The notes under the pieces: model-generated
Databases searched by the model: none
What the model was told of the DNA's origin: nothing
The model's input: only the letters and a program-made list of their open reading frames with translations
Shown here: in pieces, positions 26,201 to 35,946 of the stretch
Numbering within the stretch: the first letter of the stretch is position 1
Layout: each line of letters begins with the position of its first letter
Made by a program: the position numbers and the translations under genes
Source of the DNA: Lithospermum erythrorhizon
Lineage: Eukaryota > Streptophyta > Magnoliopsida > Boraginales > Boraginaceae
Length of the DNA: 64,000 bases
Direction of reading: 5' to 3'
Assembly (NCBI GenBank): GCA_019722365.1
Contig: JADFUC010002358.1
Span: forward strand, 744,001-808,000

Positions 26201-27156
26201 ACACATTTAAAGTCTTTATAAAAATATCACTCAAAAGTCAACGAAACCTAGAAAAGTCAACTTCATGCATTTAACGTCTCAAACAAGCTTACAAATGGCT
26301 GAATTCGTAATATATACATTATAGAGACCCATAACAAACTAAGATTCATCATAAAAATTAAGTTATGAAAAAGTCTTCAAAGTCAACTTCACTTGATCCT
26401 TAGCATTTTTCAACCCGTAAATCGATAATTATCAACTATTATACGATAATCTAAGCAGATGACGATTATGTATGTAATAAACATCAAAGAGAAGCTTCAA
26501 GAAGTCAACTCTAATTTCCAAAAAGTCAACATCCTCAAACACAAAATATACTCCAAAAGATTCGATCTTGCTTACCTCAAAACGTAGAGAATGATGCGGG
26601 GAATCTCCCGAAAATTTTAGGACAAAGCTAAAAGCTGAAATTTGGAAGAAAATTGAAGAAATTTTCCTTAGGAAAATAGGGAGGGAGTTCGGCCTCCATG
26701 GGGGGAAGAGAGAAAATTTTCTTTTTTGGATGATGACAAACTAAAGGATGAGCATAAAGTCGCGGGGTCCGCGCCAAAAATATCTCGAGAGCAGCTCGGC
26801 TTTCTCGTTCGGTTTTTGGTTTAGTTTTTTTAAGTCACCGATTTAACAACATGGCTTCAGCATCAATTTAACTTCTAATCCCCAAAATAATATCGTACCA
26901 TCGATTAAAACTTTAAAATTCTCAAAACGAAATATATTACAACTTAAGAGCCGATTATTTATTTGACCATTCGACTCCGATCTCAAAGATAAAATTCTTG
27001 CATGACAAAACGCTACTAAATTATAAAATGAAATTACGGCTCAAAAATTTTTACGAGCAATATCATCATCGAAAAAAAATTTATACTATTCCCAGGGTCA
27101 ACCCACTTGACGAAATTTTTTTTTTTTTTTCTTTTTTTTGTAGCGGGTTATTACCA
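23269..27156 (-). mobile_element. LTR-like non-coding element inserted in the LINE, copy A
   Basis: This 3.9-kb stretch interrupts the LINE reverse transcriptase. On the - strand it begins near TGGTAATAACCCGCTAC, resembling the TGTAACACCCCG start common in plant Ty3/gypsy LTRs. The same sequence, in opposite orientation, occurs at 45.45-48.0 kb: shared blocks include the AAATTTCGTC start, CTTCAATTTTCTTC, GACCTTATTATAGTTA, GGGATTATAAT and the TTATAC-loop-GTATAA hairpin region (24912-24928 here). No polyprotein domain was found, so it may be a solo LTR or a non-coding LTR derivative. No target duplication was found; the junctions are set from where LINE protein text stops and restarts, plus or minus a few tens of bases. 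Confidence 0.6.
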
Positions 27157-29230
27157 CGAAGGGTCCTCGTGTCGGTAGAGAGTGGTTTTATGAACTAGTT
27201 GGTGTCTCCACTTCCAAAATGGTTTAGATTCGTAGTTGTGGTATTCAAGATAATGGTATCATGGAACTTTAAAAGAACTTACCACCATGATCGAGGACCT
27301 CGAAATGTAAGAAGGCAGGAAAGCATTGCAATTAAAATTGATATAGAGCAACACATTTGATAGAGTCGGAGAAATGTCAGTTTTCTCTTTAAACTTTTGG
27401 AAACTCTTGGATTCCCTGGGCACTGGATCAACTTGATCAAAGAATGCGTTACAACTGTTGTTTACTCGGTTATTGTTAATGGACAAGTTTCGAAAACCTT
27501 TTTAAGCCAAGTTGTGGGTAAGAGGCGAGGAGGACCACCGTTTCCCCGTTCTATTTGCTTTCTGTCTTTGAAGCTCTTTCCTCGCTTTAATTTCATCAAG
27601 ACCAAGGCACTCTTAAAGGAATAGGACTTGCTAAGCGGTCCTAAAATTTCTCCCACGTCTATTATTATTGTTTGCCTGACGGCAGGCTACTTTATATGCA
27701 CCTGGACAATAAAAGTCTTGACTCTTTTTGCTCTAGCCTCAGCATCTTCTGCTCTGATTCGGGTCAAATCATTAATCATCACAAATCTATCATTACTTTT
27801 TTTAGCCGCGCCACACCCCACAGGAGAATCAAATCAATGTTCTAATCCTAATGGATCTTGGACTTGGAAAAGTCTCCACTGAATGATTAAATGTATTTCT
27901 TCCAATATGATTTTTTTTCAAAATTTAGTTCGGAGCTCAAGTATTAGTATTTGGAAAGACAAGCTGGATCTAGTTTCCGACTCCTGAGATCTTGAGAGTT
28001 TACTATATATGGAGGCTCACAAGCTGACCTACTGTCTGCGACCTCGCATAGATATTTCTATTGGAGCGATCCTTTAAATCACCTATCTTTCCCCTGACAT
28101 CAAATTAGACCTTTGGGTAAAGATGATTGCAAAGTTGGCCAACAAAGAAACTTTACCACTAAGGATCTTTACTCCGACTTTACGTTGATTCTCTTCAGCA
28201 GCGCTTTTTTTGGCTATTTACTGGCCTCGTCCCCATTACATGGAGTAAGCTAAGTCATCTCCACTCCTCAAAAATCAAAATTTTCCTTTGGAAGCTCCTT
28301 CTCAATAGACTTCCCGTAGGAAAGCTAGCACAAAATAAAACCAGAAGCTTTTCCCAGTGTTAATGCTAATTTATCGTCTTTGTTAGAGCCTCTTTGGAAA
28401 ACAACAATCCAACATATTTTTGAATGTTTATACGTCAATTTTGGAACTCATAAATTTAAATTTTCTCCCCAATCCCACCCCTCTATTCAATCTCTTATCT
28501 CTACTCTTCTTTTAAAAGATTGGGATCACCAAAATTTTTACGAGCTTGTTCTTTTTGGGAGTACTCTATTTGTTACTTGGATTGCAGGGGAATTATGTTA
28601 CATCTTGATCAAGTTGTTTCGAAGCATTTCAAGAGGATTTAGACCCGACAAGAAATTTGCGTTAGATTGGTTCCATCACTCCAAAAGATCGAAGGCTTTC
28701 TCCACATGACCAAGACCGATCACTCATCGCTGACAATAAGCAGGGGCTCACCTCTTATATTTCAAAATAAAATGCTTACGAGATGAGCGGATGTAAGAGG
28801 ACTTGCAAGCGAGAAGATTCAAAATTTTATCTTAGTATCACTTGCGAATGACCGAGAGACCCCCCAAATGGCTCGTGATGTTTTCTCAAAACCGAACAAC
28901 AATGCAGAGAGAACAGAGCATTGCCTTACCGACATCAATGCTCGGCCGCAATGGGAAATATTGACAACTTGAAAACCTTAGAGAAACAAATTTGTATCTC
29001 AGATTTGTCTTTGTTTTACATTGGCGAAGCAATATTCACAGCTTTGATTCTTGCAAAAGACTTGCTTTTCATTTGATTTTTATTTATTGGTGATGGTTTT
29101 AACCTCGCTGACTTTGGTTTAGGAACTCACAGCAAATTCAGATATAATGAAGATTGGATGCAGATCATGTAGGAAGATGACAAAGAAGCTGTGAAATTTT
29201 TTGGCTATCAACTAGCGTCCGATGTTTTTT
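27157..29230 (+). pseudogene. LINE retrotransposon remnant, 3' part (reverse transcriptase, zinc-finger region)
   Basis: The LINE text resumes after the insertion. A block near 27205-27290 reads like the GRSIQDNI region. LGFPGHWINLIKECVTTVVY follows at about 27403-27462, then VNGQ. A decayed stretch at 27620-27790 corresponds to the FADD catalytic region (SPTSIIIVCLTAGYF in one frame, LLFADD-like by shift). The zf-RVT region follows at 28271-28430, with KIKIFLWKLLLNRLPVGKL and HIFECLY. Text near 29100 (LADFGLGTHSK) may be the C-terminal end. Multiple stops and frameshifts make it a pseudogene. A clean poly-A tail was not found. Confidence 0.8.
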
Positions 29231-29386
29231 GAATTTAAAAGACATTATCACGATGCGATTCGATTCTACATTTCTTTGTAACTTGGATTCGAATAGGCTT
29301 ATGGTTGAAAAAAGGTTAACAATAGATTGCCTAAAAAAGGTGAGCTTAATGGATTGGAAAACTCAAAAGTTTAATTTAAAATATTA

Positions 29387-30085
29387 AGGCTAAATTTTAT
29401 CTGAGGCCAACTTGAATTATGAAAAATATTTGAATAGGCCACCCCGAGCTTTTAAACCTTTCAGGCAAACACGCAGAATTGATTGCCTTTTTGAATTTTG
29501 AAAAAAATATTTTTGTGCTGGCTCATTATAACGGGTAAACATAAGAACAAAATAGAAAATCACCAGTGGATCAATTTTTTTAATAAGGTAATTTAATTGA
29601 AAATATATATTATGTGACACCCCACCTCCACCCTCTTTCCGCTTTACTAATAAGCCTTGTTATGCGTCGAGATCTACCCAAAATACAAATCAACTATAAA
29701 ACAAGTTAAAATCCTTTTTTTTCCAAGAATTTGATAAACAACCCATAAGTTAGTTAAACCTCAAAATTCAAACCCAAATAGAAAAAACATAGAAATGTAT
29801 ACAAATTGGTCAACTAAAATGTGTGTGAGACGTGGCTGAATGTAGAGGAGATTTAACAGCTTTTGGCAACAAGAATTCCGTATAATTAATTGAATTAATT
29901 ATTAAAAATTAACCCAATAAAGTGTTTGTTATTTAAAAAATGGTCCACAAAGTGTAATATATATAAAATGTGTATTTTACATCGCTATGTTTACATATTA
30001 TAGTAGAGTTCAAGTCTTAAAAATATTTTTTTTAAAGTTCAGATGCAAAAATCAACTTTTTAGGGGTATTATTTGAGAGAAGATT
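29387..30085. repeat. Foldback element, related to 10791-11747, degenerate copy 2
   Basis: It starts with AGGCTAAATTTTAT, as at 10791. Its left half carries the same order of blocks (CCTTTCA.., AAAAAATATTTTT, then ACAAAATAGAAAA). The right half (29870-30070), reverse-complemented, matches the left arm of the 10.8-kb element (GAACTCTACTA, ATATATATTACACTTTGTGG). The outer part of the right arm appears lost. Confidence 0.5.
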
Positions 30086-30316
30086 GAAAAGTTTAAAGAA
30101 AAAGATTATGTTTAAAAATATGAAATTGAGACAAATATTAATACCTCCTTTTCAATTTGAATTCATAAATTTCTCGATGATAAATTGAAATAAGACGACC
30201 AAACCATTTATCATACTTTTTTTTAAAATCGAATAAAAAGGTTGAGGATTGGAACAATAAGTGTCAGAATCACCTCTTTTATATTTGACGTATATAAATG
30301 TGATGAAGTCTTAAAT

Positions 30317-30388
30317 GGGCATTTGGTCTAGTGGTATGATTCTCGCTTCGGGTGCGAGAGGTCCCGAGTTCGATTCCCGGAATGCCCC
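30317..30388 (+). tRNA. tRNA-Pro (anticodon CGG)
   Basis: This 72-nt gene folds as a full cloverleaf. The acceptor stem is GGGCATT with AATGCCC. The anticodon stem is CTCGC with GCGAG around loop TTCGGGT, giving anticodon CGG. The T arm is CCCGAGTTCGATTCCCGG-like and the discriminator base is C. There is no intron, and the CCA end is not encoded, as usual in eukaryotes. Internal A and B boxes (TGGTCTAGTGG and GTTCGATTCC) are intact. It decodes CCG proline codons. Confidence 0.96.
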
Positions 30389-30400
30389 TTTTCTTTTTTT
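30389..30400 (+). terminator. RNA polymerase III T-run terminator of tRNA-Pro
   Basis: TTTTCTTTTTTT follows directly after the discriminator base, the usual Pol III stop signal. Confidence 0.85.
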
Positions 30401-30662
30401 CATAAAATCTAATACTAGTACTCTGTATATTTGTTTTCAAAAAATGGTTTTCTGGCAGAAATATCTTACACAATGTTTTAATTCATTAAAATTATGAACT
30501 TTTATCCTTCAAGCTATGCTATCATGTGGTACTTGGACGGTTTATGCATGTACTTGGCAACTCTACAAGGTTTTATGTACATGAGAAGGACATTGGAATG
30601 AATAACAAAACGCAACCTCTTGTTTATTTATTTTTGCTATCAACAGGTATATGGATTGATTA

Positions 30663-30692
30663 AGGTCTCTAGTTCAATTCTCGGAATGCCCC
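30663..30692 (+). pseudogene. Partial tRNA-Pro (3' half only)
   Basis: This segment matches the last 30 bases of the tRNA-Pro gene 275 bp upstream, with a few mismatches: AGGTCTCTAGTTCAATTCTC and then GGAATGCCCC. The T arm and 3' acceptor strand are present. No D arm, anticodon arm or 5' acceptor strand precedes it, and a T-rich run follows. It is best read as a truncated tRNA copy. Confidence 0.75.
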
Positions 30693-31263
30693 GTTTTTAG
30701 TTCGTTTTGCTTTATGCTTAAATCCTAAAATATAAAATCACAAGGCTGCATTAGATGATAGATCGGAAAACTAGGAAAAACAAGAAATTCATACTTCTGG
30801 ATACTGATGTCCATCTGCCTGAATTTGAGAACTACAAGTCACTTCATCTATATTTGTCACCATCACTATGCGCCTCCATTTTGGCCCTAAATTAAAAACA
30901 TGATACTGATTAATAAGGCCAATAAAAACAGTAGAAGAAATACTCCGTATTAAAATCAACACTCCCCTTGTTTCTGCTCTCATGAGTGTGGGGCCAATGA
31001 ATGATCAGTGTTCAATCGATGGGGAAACATCCAGGAAGTAACATATTTTGTTTGAATTACCTTACATTCTTGTTCTTTATCTATTACCATTGCAGTATAA
31101 ATCTCTAGTCCAATGTAAATAAAAGCACACTAACGTTCTAGTATAATGTTATAACTAGAGAGAAAACAACCACTCTTTAATGTTATAAATAAAGAGAAAA
31201 CATACATTCTTTTTCATCGTTGTACACTTGTACTTGTACTATCCAACCGAAGAGGCGAAGACG

Positions 31264-31428
31264 ATGTGTAGTTTAATGATGTTTTTCAATGGAATTCGTA
31301 CATTCGTCACAACTCTATGGGAACTCCAGGAGATGAGATTTTCAGCCATATTTGATGATTTTGCTTACATTACATTGACTGTTATCAATGCCAGTCTTTC
31401 ATGTTTCATTGCCCTTAGAAGAGGTTAA
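31264..31428 (+). CDS. Possible 54-aa small protein, unrecognised
   Basis: An ATG-initiated frame between the tRNA and the radical SAM gene reads MCSLMMFFNGIRTFVTTLWE at its start. It has a hydrophobic segment near residues 32-49 (FAYITLTVINASLSCFIA) and ends LRRG. A single membrane span is plausible. Nothing else supports coding: no family, no splice partner and no clear TATA box. It may be chance. Confidence 0.2.
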   Translation: MCSLMMFFNGIRTFVTTLWELQEMRFSAIFDDFAYITLTVINASLSCFIALRRG

Positions 31429-32062
31429 GCAATTTTGTATGTAATGCTAAATGCTAATAACAGTCTAGTAGTAGTTGTGTACCATCTTACTACAACAGTG
31501 TACATGATCCTAATGCTCTAAGTTCTCCTTGCATCTGTATTTTTCTCCTCTGATTTGAATGGGGATCAGCAAAGAGTAAATATATTAACAAGGGTAAAAG
31601 GTAGGAACCATCACTCATGTTTACTTGTGTTCCTCATTCACTCACTCATGAATATTATGGATCCATTCACTCACTAGTCATTTTAACTTGGTCATTTTTA
31701 CTCCAATTGTTGAATATATTAACAAATATTGGAACATTTGATTTATTAACAAAATGTTGGAAAGCACTGAAGAGATCAGCAAAGAGTAAATAAATCATAT
31801 TAATATCCAGTTTATAGTCATGCAGGTCGGGAGTTCCAAAAAAGAATACATCATACAATAACTACGATACATTAGAGCGACATAACTCATATATTGTAGA
31901 GTTAAAAGAGGAGAACCTATAAAAGTTATTCTATTGACAAAATATGCCCTGAGCAACAAAGTTGATGACGTACTAGGTGAAGTAAATGGAGATAAAAGAT
32001 TCTCCAAAGCTACCAGTGCATCCAAATGCATCTAATGGGGGAACTGACCTGGATGACTGCTC

Positions 32063-34917
32063 TCAAATACGGAGATCTTCAATATCTGTTAAGAAATCTG
32101 CACTCTTCGTTGATCTCTTGTCAGGTAAGTTAACAACAAGCTGCCCACATGCACCATTGACATCTTGACCCATTTGTTTGCGAACAGTTGTCCTGATATT
32201 GTAAGTGTTCCTTAATAATTTCTGAAATGTCAAGACATTATCATCGCTGGTGGTCGTAAAGCGACTTAAGCTGCCTATTGGATTGAAAGGAATCAGGTTC
32301 ACAACCTGCCACAACGGTTTCTGTAATCAGGGTTGAATAGAAGCTACAATAGAATACCATTATATGAAGGTATGCACCAAAAACAATTACTGATTCCTGA
32401 TTTAATTTATTTGGCTAAGTTATGCATTTAAAAGAACTAACTGTTCACTGTGTTTGGTTCTTCAGTTCTTCTCACTTGTATATAATTGTCTTCGATGTGA
32501 GTAAAATTTAAGTGACATACTGACATGCCAAACAAAACATAATGATATTTGAAGAAAATTATTAGAATGTCACGGGGAGGCCCTCTCAAGTTGCTCCGTT
32601 ATCTCATTTAAACCTATGTCAACTTTTCAGCCCATGCCATGCTGAGGTACTTAAAACGTAGGACTCCTACCACTATTCATAAATGTATGCCATGTCGAAC
32701 AAGAATATACATACGGATAACAACTCCTACCACTGTTGCTGCTTGCAGTCTGTAGAATCCTGCTCTAACTAGTAAACGTAGGACTCCTACCACTATTCAT
32801 AAATGTACTTAAAAATTTGATCTCTTCTTGAAATAGTAATTCTGCTCTAACTATTATACCTCCTTAATTCTCATGTTTTATGCTAGAAATCAACTGATAT
32901 GAAACAGAGGGAGTATAAGAATTTATAGAGCTCACCACTTCAAAAGTCTCTAGCAATTTACCAAGCTGATGGGCCTGCTGCTCCCCATCATTTACTCCAT
33001 CAAGCATTATGTACTCGATGAAGATCTTTTGTTGACTACATAGAAGAACAAAACGAGATATTCAAATTACTAGAAAAAACATAAAAAGAGAAACACATTA
33101 TTTATCATTAATACATTATAAAACAGCCTCAGTGTTTTCACAGGGTTGCGTACTATCCGACCCCACTTAGGGGAGAGCCTCTTTAGAGGCATTGGGACAT
33201 GTTGATGGTGGATACATTAAAAAACAAAGAGAATACCTGTTTTTCTGATAATCTTTTAGTGCATTCATAAGTTTCTCCAGTGGAAAAGCTCGAGCAGCTG
33301 GCATTATTTGACAGCGGATATCTTGAACTGGAGCATGCAACGACACAGCTAGATTGCAATTCGGTAAATCTTGGTGGAGTTTGTTGATTGCATGAATGAT
33401 GCCAACCTAGAACAGTTGGATGAATAGAAGTATTATTCATATTATGGTTCACTAGTTCAGTTCAAGCTCAATTAGCAGAACATAGAAAGCAAACAGTCAG
33501 CCATACTATGCACACTTACAACTACAAAGATAGAAGCATGTTTACACCTTAAATATCAGTGTTCAGAACTTACAGTTGACACAGTAATTTTCTTAGGTGA
33601 CAGCTGAAATGGATATGCTGTCATGACTCGAACCGCTTCCACAAGAGAAGAATAATTATTTAGTGGTTCTCCCATTCCCTGTCAGCAAATTAAACGAAGA
33701 GCAGAGAGTCAAATTCAGGTGTCAGAAGTAACAGCAAAATGCTGATATAGAGTCTCATTCTCCTACTTCTTTGATGGCAGACACAACAAGGTAAAAAACC
33801 ATACCATGAAGACAACATTGCGTATAGTTGATAAGCGAGAGGCATGTGCTAGTTGTTCAACTATTTCTCCAGATGAAAGGTTGTTTTTGAATCCCATAGT
33901 TCCAGTAGCACAAAACGTGCAGCCCATTTTACATCCAACCTTTAACAGAAGAAAACTATAGTTAAACGAATCTTCATTTTCTGAGTTAAACTAATCTTGA
34001 TAGCTGCAGAATCATTTATTCCGTGTTATACCTTCTATCATAAATTGATAAGATGAGAAAAAATCTCAAAGTTTAGAGATTATTTAGGAATTTCGAAAAC
34101 AGAAAATCTTCCAGAGAATTGGAATAGAGAGTATATTTGTTTGTTCTTCCTTTTTGTTTTGTTTTGTGTGACGGGGTGGGGGAGAGGTGGAGTAGAGTCC
34201 GAGTACCTGTGAAGATACGCACAAGGTGGACCTTAGACCACCAGGACGAGGTTTCCCATTTAATTTTCCCAAGCGTGAATCATATCTCATTATAACAGCC
34301 TCTACAAATGCTCCATTCTAGCAACAATAAAAGGAGCAACAAATTAAACTCATAGATAATTCACAGTACGATTGGTGTTCATAACTTCATCATATAACAT
34401 GGACAATAAACTCAAACTACCTCGAAGTTGTTCAACATGAAAAAATACTCTTAAATTTCAATTCCAAACTTTCAATTTAACCCCCCAAAAAAGGCGAACC
34501 TTTCGATTATACACAAACTGGCACCACTACAAATTAGACAAAAAAAATGTACCTGCAGCTTAATAAGGAGCTTAGTGGTAACCCCATCAGTTGAATCAAT
34601 AGCAGAATCAAGTGTGGAGGTAAAAGGCCTGAACTTTGAAGGCAATAATGAGTAAGCTTTGGAGGGCAATGATGGAATTTCATCCCACTTACAATTAGGG
34701 TTCTGCAACACAAATCTACAAAAAACAAGTGCCCCAAATATTAAAAAAGTGGACAATGTTTTTGGGACATATATAAATATGGAGAAAAGGGGAGATTAGT
34801 ATACTTCCAGATGAGAGGGATGAAGCGAGTATTGATTCCAGCTTGCTCAAATTCAGCTCGTAAAACTAAAGAATCAAACACTGATTTATATGGACTACTT
34901 TTTTTACTCTCTGACAT
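32063..34917 (-). CDS. RlmN-like radical SAM protein (8 exons, 379 aa)
   Basis: Exons on the - strand are 34917-34805, 34715-34553, 34317-34207, 33939-33805, 33678-33574, 33406-33237, 33035-32936 and 32305-32063. All introns are GT-AG and the frame is continuous from ATG to stop. The start is the ATG at 34917. The 4Fe-4S-binding CxxxCxxC is CKMGCTFC (Cys132, 136, 139). The GEPL motif (GMGEPLNNY) starts at residue 175. Cys125 (STLCVSSQ) and Cys352 ([11 protein letters not shown]) correspond to the two extra catalytic cysteines of bacterial RlmN, which methylates adenosine C2 in 23S rRNA and tRNA. All key residues are present, so activity is plausible. The plant substrate is not known to me. 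No obvious transit peptide is seen. An intron carries a 34-bp direct repeat and a SINE-like fragment. Confidence 0.94.
32654..32807. repeat. Perfect 34-bp direct repeat in intron 7
   Basis: The same 34 bases, starting AAACGTAGGACTCCTACCAC, occur at 32654-32687 and 32774-32807, 120 bp apart. The copies contain a GTAGGACTCCTAC imperfect palindrome. A TGCTCTAACTA word also recurs near 32761 and 32843. Confidence 0.9.
32859..32913. mobile_element. Very short TA-flanked MITE-like remnant
   Basis: 55 bp bounded by TA, with ends CCTCCTTAATTCTCATGTTT and ..GAAACAGAGGGAG that are roughly inverted. It looks like an internally deleted Stowaway-type element. Confidence 0.4.
33121..33196 (+). mobile_element. 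AU-SINE-like fragment in intron 6
   Basis: AAACAGCCTCAGTG, then GGTTGCGTACTATCCGACCC, then AGAGGCATTGGG: the same order as the piece at 19752-19822 and at plant AU-SINE 3' halves. It is antisense to the radical SAM gene. Confidence 0.55.
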
Positions 34918-35946
34918 TATCAATTGCTTTTGATTTTTACTTCAAACTACGATAATCAGAGATTCATACAGACATCAAAACTCAACAACGTTGTTCATCC
35001 CATGGCTCGGCCCATTGTGTCAGGCCCAACCAATAATGCATTCCACGTTTTGATTTTCCAGTCAGTTGATTTAATTTTAATTGCTTTAATTGACTTTTTT
35101 TTTAAATCATACTTTGGCTTCTTGTAATTTTTTTATTGTATTGTTGACAAATTATTCATGATCAATTCTTTATCTTGAGAACTGAAAATGTAAATAATTT
35201 TTTTTAGGAAGTACCTTATTACACGTTCACTTCAGCTAATTTTATAAATATGAGTTTGAGTATCTCCCAATAGGTAAGAAATGTTACAAGTTATAAATGC
35301 CTATAAAATTTAAAAATGATGTATATATATATAGATTAACCTTCTAAAATTTGTTGCAAAAAAATCAATCGCATTTAATTAAATTACTGGAGATACATAC
35401 GTAGGTGGTATATCATCATGTCAACATTTTTCTTGATGTAACTTAATAAGTAAATTAAAACTTCAATGCCAAAATGTAATAAACTCTAATGCCAGGATGT
35501 CAAAAATGAAAGAGGTATATTATATAAATAGTTAAATGTCAAATAGCCCAAACATGAGCTAAGCTTGTACAATATGTCATCCATTAACGTAACCCGGCAA
35601 TTAATACTAGCTCATGGATGGTAATACACAAGTAATCCATCCGCCAAGAAAAATAATAGATTTTACAGAGTTATCTCTCCATATTAAGGAGACGATCACA
35701 AATTAATAACTTCAATTACAATAATCATAAAGACCATCTAGATTATTATTAGTCCTCATTGCAACTTAATCCAAGCTAAGGAATGCCGATCAATTCGGAA
35801 TTTATTTTGTCCATCAAATGATCAAATATGACTTAGTAGTGTTACATACTGTGAACTTTGTAGTTGAAAACTTCAAATTGAATAATGTCTCGGTGACATA
35901 CATGCATGCATGAATGCCATATGCATAACGTCTTCATGATTTAATC
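34918..35946. other. Spacer between radical SAM 5' end and bHLH 3' end
   Basis: It contains the upstream region of the radical SAM gene and the downstream region of the bHLH gene, both on the - strand. No additional gene was recognised. Confidence 0.45.

Noticed and set aside
30279..30497. Frames on both strands across the tRNA
   Set aside because: Fully explained by the tRNA-Pro gene and its flanks.
30789..30983. Possible last exon on the - strand (a TTTAATTTAG acceptor before GGCCAAAATGG)
   Set aside because: No upstream exon, family match or consistent frame could be found.
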